A program made the position numbers and the translations under genes. Of a DNA stretch of 38,962 bases, positions 27,882-38,811 are shown in pieces. The DNA is from Lyophyllum atratum (lineage: Eukaryota > Basidiomycota > Agaricomycetes > Agaricales > Lyophyllaceae). Position 1 is the first letter of the stretch; every line of letters starts with the position of its first letter. The notes beneath the pieces were generated by a model. It made no database searches, was not told the origin of the DNA, and saw nothing but the letters and a program-made list of their open reading frames with translations. The stretch is from assembly GCA_014905825.1 (NCBI GenBank), contig JACGCN010000117.1, forward strand, positions 1-38,962. Reading direction: 5' to 3'.

Positions 27882-29811
27882 ATGACAACCGCTGAGGAAG
27901 TCTCGATACCGACTGCAACTCCCAATGAAAGTGTTCCAGGACGGGAGCCTTTTTCCTCGCTGGACTTATCGGAACAAACCACTCGAGCACTCGCTACCAT
28001 GGGTCTCAGTACCATGACACAGATCCAAGCAAAGTCAATACCTCTGCTTCTGGCAGGAAAGGATGTCCTGGGTGCTGCCCGAACCGGATCGGGGAAAACT
28101 CTGGCCTTCTTGATCCCTGCCGTGGAATTGCTACACAGACTGAAGTTTAAACCTCTAAATGGTGCGTATCTGGTACTACAATAGCAGGCTTCTTATGTGC
28201 TCATCAAATCGTTGCGACTGATACAACAGGGACTGGAATTGTCATCGTTTCGCCAACGCGCGAATTGGCTCTGCAAATATTTGGTGTGGCGAAGGACCTC
28301 ATGGCTCACCATTCACAGACATTTGGAATTGTCATGGGTGGTGCAAATCGGAGAGCTGAAGCGGACAAACTTGCGAAGGGTGTTAATCTGTTGGTCGCGA
28401 CGCCTGGACGGTTATTGGATCATCTGGAGGTGAGTAATCCATTTTATCATTCGACTGGTGTCTGATGGTATGGAGAAAGAATACCAAAGGCTTCGTGTTC
28501 CGAAACCTGAAAGGGCTGATTATTGACGAGGCTGACCGGATATTGGAAGTTGGGTTCGAGGAGGAGATGAAGAAGATTATCAGAATTTTACCGAATGGTG
28601 CGTTTTGGCTACCTCGTGGCCGTTCGTTGTCCGTACTTACGGAGGCTTTATAGAAAACCGCCAGTCAATGCTTTTCTCTGCAACCCAAACCACAAAAGTC
28701 ACAGATCTTGCACGAATATCACTTCGACCTGGTCCTGTGCACGTTGATGTTGACAAGGAAGAGACAACGAGTACCGTATCGACGCTATCACAGGGATACG
28801 TCGTATGTCCCTCAGAACGACGGTTCCTGCTCCTTTTCACCTTCCTCAAAAAGAACTTGAAGAAGAAAGTTATTGTCTTCTTCTCAAGTTGTAACTCAGT
28901 CAAATACCACGGAGAACTACTGAATTACATTGACGTTCCTGTACTGGACCTTCATGTGTGTCTTATATCTCCTCTTGCCGGGAATTGATTGTTGACCTCC
29001 AATTGCTATACTCAGGGAAAACAAAAGCAGCAAAAGCGCACCAATACCTTTTTTGAATTCATCAATGCAGAATCTGGCATCCTTCTCTGTACAGACGTCG
29101 CGGCTCGTGGACTCGACATTCCACGCGTGGACTGGATAGTGCAGTACGATCCTCCAGATGACCCACGGGACTACATCCATCGTGTCGGTCGGACAGCACG
29201 TGCAGGAAAGGTTGGAAAGAGTCTACTCTTCTTGTTGGAGAGTGAGCTCGGTTTCCTGCGGTACCTGAAGCAAGCCAAGGTCCCGCTGAACGAGTTCAGT
29301 TTCCCTGCGGACCGGATATCCAATGTCCAAAGCCAGGTACATCTAATCTCAGATTTATCTGTGAAAATAAGCTGACGATAAATTACAGCTGGAAAAATTG
29401 CTACAGAAGAACTACTTCCTACATCAGTCCGCAAAGGACGGATTCCGGTCATACCTGCAGGCATACGCGTCGTATTCGCTGAAGAAAATCTTTGATGTGA
29501 ACGCGTTGGACCTGGCAAAAGTAGGCAAGGCGTTTGGCTTCGCAGTCCCACCACGGGTGAATTTGAGCATTGGCCCGGGGAAAACGACAGCATCGAAGAG
29601 CGGCAGGAAACGAACGCGAGACGCTGAAGATGAGGCAGAAGTAGACGGGGGTGAGGAGGAGGAGGGAGAGCAAGAGGTTGTGGATTCACGGAAAGATCAG
29701 AAGCGGAGTAAGGAGCGGCGGATAGAGACACATGGACGGAAAAAGGTGGACAAGGAGGTGTACCGGCAGCAGGACAAGCTGAAAGGCGCTGATCAGCAGT
29801 GGAGTCGATGA
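27882..29811 (+). CDS. HAS1: ATP-dependent RNA helicase HAS1 (DDX18)
   Basis: This DEAD-box helicase acts in 40S and 60S ribosome biogenesis in the nucleolus. Exons are 27882-28161, 28230-28429, 28480-28597, 28654-28955, 29016-29336 and 29389-29811, giving 547 aa with all phases correct. Motifs in order are the Q-motif FSSLDLSEQ...[10 protein letters not shown], Walker [18 protein letters not shown] (Ia), [20 protein letters not shown] (Ib), [17 protein letters not shown] (DEAD), MLFSATQT (SAT), [38 protein letters not shown] (V) and [10 protein letters not shown] (VI). [12 protein letters not shown] and [19 protein letters not shown] are HAS1-specific. The C-terminal tail is rich in Lys, Arg and Glu, as expected for nucleolar targeting. 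Confidence 0.95.
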
Positions 29812-29989
29812 GATGATGATGTAATACTACACGTAGTTTATGGATATTTGACCTTTTCCACGCGGCTGTGACGTGACAAGTGGGCACGTTTGGGTTGAAC
29901 GTCAGCACACTGGTTCCGCTCGTCCACGATCCTCCACACGAACCTCTCTTCCATTGCTGTTTGTATCTTATCATCTATCGTCCCTACCT

Positions 29990-31134
29990 ATGGCTACCAC
30001 ACAGGTAAGGTCCTTTTGGAAGCTCAGGACATCCAGGCGCTGAGGTAGCACTTTCTTCGCAGCATTATCTGTGGGCATCAGGCCATTTTCTGCTGCTAGT
30101 AGCCTCCTTGCGCTACTTCGTAGCCTGGATCACTTTCAAGAGCGTCTCTGCCTGGTGGTACAAAGGTGTGTGGGGATATGGTCTAAGCGCCCTCTTGTGC
30201 TAACGCGGATATCCCGCAGCAAGCTACACAGGTGCCCTCATCAGTTATGCCATCGTTTGCCAGTATGTTTTTTTGTTCACTCCTGCGCTTAAATGCTCAA
30301 ATACTTTGTTCTTCGCAGAAAATCGCTCGGAGTGCGTAAAAATAATCAGGATACGACGTAACAAGACTTCTAACAACCTTACAGACTCCCCAACCCAATG
30401 GCGCCTTCATCCGTCGCGCTATGCTTGATGAGGTGACTCGCATCTCACTTCACATAGGACTCTCAACTAAACACATGGCGTAGAACGTCCAATACTTCCT
30501 GCTCGCGTTCTTCTGGTGGTCTTCCAAACCCATTGCTGGTGTGTTTGGAGCAGTTTCGCACATGCCTTGCCAATTGACACAGCGTATATTTGACAGTGAC
30601 CTTGTTGCCTTACATGATCTTCTCGCTCTTCCACGCCTTGACGTTCATCCGCACAACGTTAATGCCGCAGTTCCTTCCTCCTGGACCTCCTGCGTCTGCA
30701 AACGGAGCACCTCAACCGCATCCTGTTGCAAAGAGGCTTCAAGTCTGGGTTAAAGGTGACTGGTGCTACTGTGAATTTGTAAAGATGGGGTAGCTGACCC
30801 AGTATGTACAGCTAACTACGACACTGCCATGAGGGTCGTTGCCTACACCGAACTGGTCATCTTCGTCCGCGTCCTCCTCGGAGCCATCACCTTCCAAAAC
30901 TCCTTGATCTCCCCTATCATCTACGCGCACTTTTTGCGCCAGCGTTATTACCAGTCGGCCTTCACCCGTGAGGCCATCGCCGCCACTACCGCACGCGTCG
31001 ACGCGTTTGTCAGGAAGCCGGGTAATCCGCCTATGTTGGTTCAGGTGTGGGACAAGACTCAGATGTTGGCCACGCGCTGGGTTGGTACTTCGTTGACGCC
31101 CAATGCGGCTGCTGGGGCTGCGCCACGACGATAA
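29990..31134 (+). CDS. TMEM33/Pom33/Tts1-family membrane protein
   Basis: This ER and nuclear-envelope membrane protein is related to yeast Pom33/Per33 and fission yeast Tts1, which shape ER tubules and help place nuclear pores. Eight exons: 29990-30004 (15 nt, initial), 30063-30165, 30220-30262, 30319-30331 (13 nt), 30385-30432, 30484-30538, 30597-30755 and 30812-31134, giving 252 aa. Hydrophobic segments include HFLLLVASLRYFVAWITF, YTGALISYAIVC, VQYFLLAFFWWSSKPIA, TLLPYMIFSLFHALTFIRTT and YTELVIFVRVLLGAITF. The block SPIIYAHFLRQRYYQSAFTR is typical of the family, near the C terminus. The 13-nt exon encodes KSLG in the loop before PQPNGAFIRRAML. Confidence 0.87.
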
Positions 31135-31298
31135 TGAGCTGGATAGTTACTCTACGCGAACACTATTATCGACCAGATGTGCTAACATTAGATTGTTGTT
31201 GGGTGCTTAGGCGCTTTGAATCCTAATTTTCCGAATGCGGTCGAGAATGAGACATTCGATGACGACTGCACGACGTCATCCTCCACTCAATGCAAGCC

Positions 31299-31305
31299 TA
31301 TATAA
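31299..31305 (+). promoter_or_regulatory. TATA-like box upstream of the small membrane protein gene
   Basis: TATATAA lies 38-44 bases before the start codon at 31343, close enough that the 5' UTR would be very short. Confidence 0.45.
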
Positions 31306-31342
31306 CCATTGCTACAACTTCCATTTATTCTCCATTATAAAC

Positions 31343-31700
31343 ATGCATTCGCCTTCAATCACATCTTCAATCTCAAATTTCGTTAGCGCGGTAGCTGGCA
31401 TCGTGATGTCGCTGTTACAGTCGGTCTTCGCCGTCTTCCAGGCCATCTTCGCCCTCGGCGCAGATATAATACACAGTGTCTTATCATTGGGACAGCACGT
31501 CGTGGCAATGATCCTCGACCTGTTCCAAGGGGTTTTTGGCTTCGTAGCAGGTTTGTGTCTCCCTGTCTGGCGCCTTTTAGCATGGTGCTCATGCTTCGAC
31601 AGCCAATATTGTCGCAATAGGCGTGCTAGGCGTTGGATATTATATCTACACGCAAACCCAGGCCCGACGGGGGCGGAGAACGGGCATAGTGCAGAAATAA
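31343..31700 (+). CDS. Small membrane protein of basidiomycete type
   Basis: Exons are 31343-31550 and 31603-31700, with a 52-nt intron, giving 101 aa. The protein begins MHSPSITSSISNFVSAVAG and is almost wholly hydrophobic through SLLQSVFAVFQAIFALGADI and VAMILDLFQGVFGFVA. A membrane segment IVAIGVLGVGYYIYTQTQ follows, then a short basic tail, RRGRRTGIVQK. Similar short proteins with repeated amphipathic or hydrophobic helices exist in other Agaricomycetes; I know no function. The longest open frame over the region starts upstream (31235) and reads through the intron; I reject it because the conserved second exon is in another frame. Confidence 0.72.
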
Positions 31701-31828
31701 GCCTTTTTGTTGGCTTTTCGGGTGAACTCAGTAGTTACAGTAGCCGTAGAGATTGTGCGCCACCGAATGTAAACAGACACCAACTTGATAAAGTCGTCGA
31801 GCTGTCCCGGATAGTTTTGTCTGAGCCC

Positions 31829-34227
31829 ATGTCCCGTATACCCGTTCCCTCTCACTCCCCTTCAAGTCTCCGCAACTCGGCCAGTTCTCCTGTTCCCTTC
31901 CCTGGTGAACGATCCTCTTCTCCTCTACCTCGTCAGGTCACACGTTCAAATACCACCGCCTCCATGTCTACCTTGTCCTATGGAGGTTCCGTCTCGGAAA
32001 CCAGGAAGAAGCAGTCGAAGAGAGACGAGGTCCGCGTGCTGCACACCAAGCTGCCCTCAGCAGAGTAATGACCACCTTTTTTTCTATTCCCGTAGGCTAT
32101 CCGGAAGAAAATTGAGGGCGAGTTGTCGCGTAAGCGCACCATTTCTACCACCCATGGCCAACGCAGTGGTAAGAGAGGAAAAGCAACCGCGGCAAAAGGA
32201 ACCGTTGCTGCGCTCAAGCCCACCCCTGCCCTGACCGTTCCGGAGAGCATTACGGTCGCAGAGGCCAGCCAGCTATGCGCGGCCAAGAGGACTGACTGTG
32301 TTCTCGTTGTCGATGAGGAGGAGGGTTTGAGCGGGATTTTCACCGCCAAGGATCTAGCGTATCGCGTATGAACGGTCATAATATTTCTTTCGCTCTCTAA
32401 TCCTCGGAAATAGGTCACTGCGGAGGGCCTTGATCCCCACACGACTCCCGTCCACCAGATCATGACGCGCAACCCGATGGTTACTCGTGACACCACCAGT
32501 GCGACCGAGGCGCTGCAATTGATGGTCTCGCGGCATTTCAGGCATTTGGTGCGACATTCCCTTGCACAGCGCGTAAATATGTATATTCAAACGTTTCGTC
32601 TACTTCTAGCCCGTGTGTAACGAGGATGGAAACGTTGTCGGCCTCCTCGATATCACCAAGGTCTTCCACGAAGCTCTTGGCAAAGTTGAGCGCAGTTCTG
32701 CCGCATCCGAGCAGCTTTTCAGCGCCATGGCTGGTGTTCAGTCAGAACTCGGCGGTGTGGGCTCTAATCCCCAGGCTGCAGCTATGCTTGCTTGGGCTGA
32801 GAAGCTCCGCGAAAAGACCGCTTTGCCTGACTTGACCACCGTCATGGACTCGCGCACCCAGGCCGCCACTGTCAGCCCTAAAACTACTGTGCGGGAGGTC
32901 GCGAAACTGATGAAGGAGAGACGCACCACCGCAGTCTGTGTTATGGAGGGTGTAAACCCAGCCACGCCGGGTGTCAATGGTGGATCGCGAATTGCTGGAA
33001 TTTTCACCAGCAAGGATGTTGTTTTGCGTGTCATTGCGGCCGGATTGGATGCGGGACGGTGTAGTGTGGTTAGGGTCATGACGCCTCACCCTGATACTGC
33101 ATCTCCAGCTACGACTATTCACGATGCGCTCAAGAAGATGCACAGTGAGTAGTGTACGATGAAACATAGGCTTTGGCTCATTCCAATTATTTAGATGGCC
33201 ACTACCTCAATCTCCCAGTGGTTGAAGACGACGGTCGCCTGGCTGCCATTGTTGATGTCCTTACATTGACATATGCCACTTTAGAGCAGGTCAGTACATC
33301 CTTGCCTGACTTGCTCCTAGCTAAAACGTGCGTTTGCAATAGATGAACGCAGTGAGCGGTGAGGGTGCTGCGTCTGAAGCCGAGGGTGGGCCAATGTGGG
33401 GTCGGTTCTTCGACTCCATCGGACACGACGATGCCGAGTCTGTCATGTCAGGGTCTCATCACGGGCCCTCTGACATTCGTTCCCTCCAGTCTCTTCACGG
33501 AATGGACCACATCCAACAGTCTCCCTATTCCGAAGTGCACCCCAACGATTCAGCTTCCGTCGTGGACGACGACCCCGTCTCTGCCTTGGAAGGATACCCA
33601 CGTCAGAAAGGCATATCCGTCCCATCTATCGCCGGGCCTCTGCCCGTTGATGATGGAACATACGTGTTCAAATTCCGTACACCCAGCGGAAGGACCCACA
33701 GATTCCAATCTCGCCATGACGATATCGAACATCTTCGCGAGGTCGTTGCGGGGAAACTGGCCACAGACCCCTTCTTCACCGAGTTCGGATCTTCTGGGGA
33801 GTCTGACACGAGACCCGACCCCATTGACTTCCACCTCTCTTACACGGACGCCGACGGTGACAGCGTTCTCATCACCTCGGACACTGACGTGTCAGATGCT
33901 GTCCGAGTTGCTCGCAAGGCGGGGACGGACCGTGTTGTGCTGTTCGTGCAGGGAGGCAAGGGCTGGGCGGAGGCTGGCGCTGACAAGAGCGAGGCGAAGG
34001 CCGCTGAAGTCACGGCCGCCGCACAAAAGGAAGTGAAGGAGGTCGAGATTGCCGAGGCCATTGCCGAACCCCCTGTGTATACCCCGCCACCGCCACCTCC
34101 TGCTCCTCTTCAAGAAGAGGTCTTTGGTATACCCAAGGATCTGCTACTCCCTGCAAGCATCGGGGCGTTGGCAGTGGTCATCATCGGTATCTTCACGATC
34201 TCACGTTTGACTGCGAATAATTATTAG
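31829..34227 (+). CDS. CBS-domain and PB1-domain protein with C-terminal membrane anchor
   Basis: Exons are 31829-32029, 32096-32365, 32414-32548, 32610-33144, 33195-33289 and 33343-34227, giving 706 aa with all phases correct. A Ser/Pro-rich N terminus (about 70 aa) precedes a basic stretch. Four CBS motifs follow: ALTVPESITVAEASQLCAAK with GIFTAKDLAYRV; QIMTRNPMVTRDTTSATEAL with GLLDITKVFHEAL; TQAATVSPKTTVREVAKLMK with GIFTSKDVVLRVIAAGLD; and VMTPHPDTASPATTIHDAL with VVDVLTLTYATLEQ-type ending. A PB1 fold follows (GTYVFKFRTPSGRTHRFQSR to LHLSYTDADGDSVLITSDTD-type). The protein ends with one membrane helix, SIGALAVVIIGIFTISRL, as a tail anchor. CBS pairs usually bind adenosyl ligands and PB1 mediates protein pairing. 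Fission yeast has relatives with this domain order; the role is not known to me. Confidence 0.9.
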
Positions 34228-34518
34228 GACCCTGGAATTCACAAATTGTTAGTAAACACAGATTTTCTCACAGGTTTCAATGCTTTCAAAACGCTTCTTT
34301 CCCTTCGACTTATGACATATATATTTCCTAACGACGATACGAGCACATTAGACCAATTATATCATTCCCTGTTCACCGTTTTCTGAATTGGAAATTGAGG
34401 TCGATCGTGCATTGAAAGCCCGCGAGCAAATTTCGAACAATGCAGCTCACGTGTCTGTCTCGTCGCGTTCCGAAATCGGCGTCAATTGTGCCCATAGAAC
34501 TACCCTCGGACGCTCATC

Positions 34519-36085
34519 ATGCCCAAGTCTGAACGCGAAGAGACTGTGTCTGCTCTGGTAATTCCTTCTTCATCCCCTCTTCTTGCCACCGTTCAAACCC
34601 TCATATTTCCGTGTAGACGGCCCGAATCTTCTCGGCCATGGTCAACGAGCTTGTCATGGATGCGACTCTACAGGCGCACCATGAGGTGATCCGGAGTCGG
34701 ACTATATGTCGTATATGCAATACCCAGTGCGCCGTTCTCTCTTCTTCTCTGGACCTTCATACTTACGCTGGCGGGGCTGATAGCTGTGGTGCAGGTAACG
34801 GACCCGTTCACTCTACCCCCGCTCATCGTGTACTGAGGTGTTTCGCGAAGTACATGCTCCCGGATCCTCCACCGCGACCTCTCAAGCCACGATGTTGGCT
34901 TCAAGGGCTGGGACCCCTGCGTCCGCGGTCGACGCGAAAACTACCAACGGGTCCTCCGGAACGGGCACAAATACGCCGACGAGTGTCAAGGACGGGAATC
35001 TCTACATGGACTGCGTGAACTGCTCTCGGCAGGTGTGTTTACATGCATTACAGCTGTCTGTAAGCACTACTTATCCTGCGGTAGATTGCATCCAATCGCT
35101 ACGCGCCACACCTCAGCTCGTGCATGGGTCTTGCTTCAGCACGTAGAGGCGCTGCTCGTGGGACCAACAAGTCTAAGTAAATCCTTAATATCTCACGCCA
35201 CGGCCATACACTGCATTCTTACGTTCAATTATGTGACGCAGGCCACCTTCAGAGGCGGGCCGATCTGTCTCCCCCGACTCCGACGCGGGAGATATCTCGA
35301 ACGAGAGTCCTAGAGGAAAGGGCAAGGGAAAAGCAATGAGCAAACGCGATGGTGAGCAAATACATGGGGATGCCTAGAGAGTCCGCTACTCATATCTATG
35401 AGCAGACGAAGCCGAGTTCAACCTCAAGCGTAAGAGGGTATGCTCCACTTATCTCGTTACATAACCTCGTATACTTATCTTCTGGACGATTAGCATGATT
35501 CGCCTCAAGTATCGCCTGTCAAGAACCAGAAAAAGCAGAAAACATCAGGTACGAGGCTCAGTTCCTCGACTTATGCCTTCACTAATAATGTGCAGGGTCA
35601 CCAGTTTCCAGACTCAAGGCTGGACCTGATAAGAAAGGCCCACGGAAAAACGTACGTAACCTTTACATCTGCTTTAGCGGTCTTGTAAATTCTTTTCGCC
35701 AGTCACATTATTCGCCTTCAAATTCACAGTCCAAAGTGCCTTCCAAACTCAGAGACTCCTCAACAGCCTCCTTCATTGGGGGCTCTTCAACCTCTCTATC
35801 ATCTCGCGAATCCTCCCCGGACGGAGCCTCCGTCGCGACCCCTGCGTCTTCGTCGTTTTCCCGCAGTCCCCATGTCAAGAACCGTGCCATACCGAACAAG
35901 AAAATCAAGGCCAATGGCGTGGGTCCTCCAAAGCGTCCAAGTCCTCCTCGGCCTCCACCAATACATGTTCCAGACTATACAATCGGTATGTTGCGACATA
36001 CTACCGCATGCGACGAACTTGCTGACCAGCTACAGATGTCGAGGGAGAAGAGACGGGCTCCTCGACCGATACGGACAGCTCATAG
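34519..36085 (+). CDS. SGF11: SAGA-associated factor 11 (SGF11), with an 11-nt microexon
   Basis: SGF11 belongs to the deubiquitinase module of SAGA, which removes ubiquitin from histone H2B. Eleven exons: 34519-34557, 34617-34726, 34784-34794 (11 nt), 34851-35032, 35085-35176, 35242-35351, 35406-35437, 35494-35548, 35596-35651, 35703-35985 and 36036-36085, giving 339 aa. The N-terminal helix is SAMVNELVMDATLQAHHEVI, followed by SRTICRICNTHCGAVHAPGS. The zinc finger typical of SGF11 reads MDCVNCSRQIASNRYAPHLS and then SCMGL: Cys-Cys-His-Cys. The rest is basic and Ser/Pro-rich, ending VEGEETGSSTDTDSS. The 11-nt exon is favoured because it joins CNTHCGAVHAPG. Keeping the 57-nt intron before it also stays open and would insert 19 residues, so either form could be made. 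Confidence 0.85.
34784..34794 (+). other. 11-nt microexon (CTGTGGTGCAG) in SGF11
   Basis: The 11 bases lie between GATAG and a GTAACG donor. Phases are 2 in and 1 out, and the join reads CAC TGT GGT GCA GTA CAT. The upstream intron is 57 nt with a CTGAT branch-like site; the downstream one is 56 nt with TACTGAG. Confidence 0.6.
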
Positions 36086-36336
36086 TGTAACACGCCCACC
36101 CCCATTTTTATTCCTCATATACGCCTGTTTCAGGTTCCGTCGCGCACTCGCTTGTATGTTTATTTATTTCATGGTGGATCTGAGGATATGCACAGCACAT
36201 GAGGAAAGGTCTATTTTGGAGATCTATGATGGAAACGGATATATACAAATAATATGTACATAGAAAAACTATATTACCTAGGAACCTGGGGATGACGGAA
36301 TGATAGGTCTATCGAGGAGCGGGAAAAGTGTCACAA

Positions 36337-38811
36337 TTAGTCTAGAGAGATACGCGTCGGTAGGCGGGATGGGAACAGGGACCAGAGGCAAATCAAGACA
36401 ACTCCAAGTGGAACGGTCAGGTATGTCATCGTTTGGATGCCCTTAACGCTGGAGACGGCGCCAACTATGAATGGGAACACCGCTGAAGGAATTGTTAGTA
36501 TCAATGCAAAGGAGGTCAAGTGTTAATGAGCCTACCGCTGCCAATGCTTCCGAAGGCGGATCTGTAAAGGCACAGACAACATCAGGGGCTCCGAGCAATG
36601 CGAATCACGATAAAAATGCCTACATCAACCCCATACTGATCATATGCACCTCAGACGGTAGGATGTCATTCGCTAGTCTGAGGATCGCGGGGAATAGAGG
36701 TCCGTAGAGGGCACCGATAACACTAGCGGAGACTGCATTTTGAACGGTTGAATTGATGAACCAGATTAGGAGCTGCATGACAAGGGCGATCGCTGGTTGT
36801 ATGAAAGTTAGGGCTATATGATGACATGGGGTGCGGAATGGGACGGACATCTGGAAAGATAAGATGCTGTCAGACGGGCACGCTCGAAGAGTCTGGATGG
36901 AAGCTTACAGGCATGCGAGAACCGTCAACTTCCTTTGAGTAAAGGATAAACTGAATGCGCTGTTAGGGCAGACGGCTACAAGGTTGAAGTCCCAGATACT
37001 TACCGGGGGACGAAATAACCCCATGCGAAGCGTCCAACAGTGATCCCTCCCCAGAAGCCAGAGGTTACATAGCCCGCTGTTTTGGGATTGGCGTGCTAAG
37101 ATAATATGAGTAAGTCATCCAGAAGCAAAATATCGATGACCGTACCCTCGCCCCCAGAAGATAGGTGACCATCTGCCGCAGTCTACCGTGAGTAAGCAAG
37201 ATAGACGAGAAGAATAACAACTCACGAATCCTTGTGTTGTCGTTTCGCTGCAATGAAAGCTTTGAGTAGAAAAAAAAGCGCGAGTAACTGTTCTAGGCAA
37301 ACCTTCCGCAATACATCATCGCAAAGATAGATAACGCCCAGTGATAAAGCAAAGAGAGAGTGAGGCGAAGAGCTAATCGAATTTATTAAATTGGTTGATT
37401 TTAGTTCTGCACTCGCGTGGCTATTGTTCCGGACTTACTGGATCTGTGAGGAGCCACTGCGACTAGGCTGGATTCCGACAGGTGTTTCGGGTATTCATCG
37501 ATTGGGGAAGATGGCGGGGACAATGTTTGGCTCATCTCGACGGTCGCCTCTTCCACCTCCGCGGAATTCTCCGAAGCAGTTGGCTTGAACGCAAAGAATA
37601 GCAGGACAGTATTGATACCAGAGAGCACGAGCGATCCGAAGTAGAAGCGGGCCCAAGGAATACCACTTGAAATTATGGTCTGGCAAGCGAGCGGCGATAG
37701 ACCCGCACCGAGACCTTCATGAAACAGGTTATAGAGAGTGCATTGTAAGGTGTACAGACGACAGACTTACTCCACAGTCCATAGGAATATCCGAGAGATT
37801 GTTGAGGACCAGAGGCAAAATAAGCGTTCCTGAGCATAGTAGTTCAATAATAAGAATGAGAGGGTAGTGGAAGCGAATTACAAGGATGCTGAACGGACGT
37901 TAGCATCGAGTTCAGGAATTCAATGATTTAGTGGCCTACCTGTCAAAAGTCCTCGGGAAAATGCTGCGACGGCATAGGCCATGAATGTACCGGGATACCC
38001 AGTCCTGCTGCCTATCATGACGAAATATGAGGCATGCACAATACTAGAAAACACCAACACCAGATGTCTGGCTTGGGACGCGGAATGTCGGGTATTGTGG
38101 ATTTTCTTGCGGGAACATGATTTAGAGAGCCAGGGTACATAGGGTATCAATGAATTTGTCGAAGAATCGGCTGCGCAACGTCCCAAAAAAGTCATCACAG
38201 GTTCGACGAGAATGGTCCCAGTAAAGAATCTGCCAAAAGAAAACGTGAGGTCTTGTATTGAATATGGTCTTGGGCGACGAACCCGCAGGTGCTACCAGCA
38301 AACAGCAGGGAGGATGTCATTGGATTTAAATGGAAATCAGCAGTGAAGTCTGTGCCGGGGTCAATATAGGAGTAGAAATGACGACGCTTTATCGCTCACA
38401 AGGCAAGACGGTTCCAGTCACTGTTCGGACCAAACAAGGACTCAGTCATAATTATAGAGATGATCACGACCGGTGCTCACCTCCATCTCCCCAACCACAG
38501 AGGAAGTAAGCAAAGAAGCCGCTTGTTAGACGCCATTTTAGCCGCTCTAGTTCTGAGGAGGAAGGATGATTCACATCCGTCGCGGAACTAGTAGATGATG
38601 TTTTGCTCCTTGGGCGGACCAAGGTTTTGGTGGGGGGTGGGGCCAAGGTATACAACACCGGCGCAGAACCGTTTTGTCGCGCAACTGACGTGCTTAGTGA
38701 AATAATCGGATACATGGGCGTTACAAAGAGGAGAAAGAGAATGTGGGGTGGAAGTGTTGGAAGAGTCGGGGGTGTAGTCGCTGTCTGAGATTTCGAGGAG
38801 GGCTGGTTCAT
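36337..38811 (-). CDS. Major facilitator superfamily transporter (Bsc6-like), 16 exons including 2-nt and 7-nt microexons
   Basis: This is a polytopic membrane transporter; the substrate is unknown. Exons: 38481-38811, 38400-38420 (21 nt), 38283-38349, 37940-38229, 37882-37888 (7), 37771-37829, 37439-37714, 37303-37372, 37226-37247 (22), 37146-37172 (27), 37004-37095, 36909-36950, 36849-36850 (2), 36624-36792, 36536-36561 (26) and 36337-36482, giving about 548 aa. The conserved start of the transport domain is ERLKWRLTSGFFAYFLCGWG. Later blocks include HLNPMTSSLLFAGSTCG, NAYFASGPQQSLGYSYGLWS, LHWALSIFAMMYCGSETTTQ-type sequence, KTAGYVTSGFWGGITVGRFA, VSASVIGALYGPLFPAIL, NDILPSEVHMISMGLISAFG and SAVFPFIVGAVSSVKGIQ. 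A charged central loop (ENSAEVEEATVEMSQ) splits the two six-helix halves. The N-terminal 80 residues are poorly conserved, so the start is uncertain. Confidence 0.85.
36849..36850 (-). other. 2-nt microexon (AT) in the MFS transporter
   Basis: On the minus strand AT lies between CTTTCCAG and the donor GTCCGT. The next intron (36793-36848, 56 nt) has a perfect CTAAC branch site and ends ACCAG. Upstream exon ends GCA TGC CT; downstream begins CG ATC GCC. With AT the join reads CTA TCG ATC GCC (L-S-I-A); without it the frame is lost. Confidence 0.72.
37882..37888 (-). other. 7-nt microexon (CATCCTT) in the MFS transporter
   Basis: CATCCTT lies between GTTCAG and a GTAATT donor. It joins ACA G and G AAC GCT as ACA GCA TCC TTG AAC, reading T-A-S-L-N-A-Y-F, which fits the loop before FASGPQQSLGYSYG. 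Confidence 0.7.

Noticed and set aside
29171..29974. 267-codon minus-strand open frame
   Set aside because: It is antisense to HAS1 exons with strong helicase motifs, and its own composition (Ser/Pro/His/Arg-rich) is not protein-like.
31235..32068. 277-codon open frame spanning the small membrane protein and the next gene
   Set aside because: It reads through the 52-nt intron into a wrong frame; the spliced second exon encodes a clear membrane segment and basic tail in another frame.
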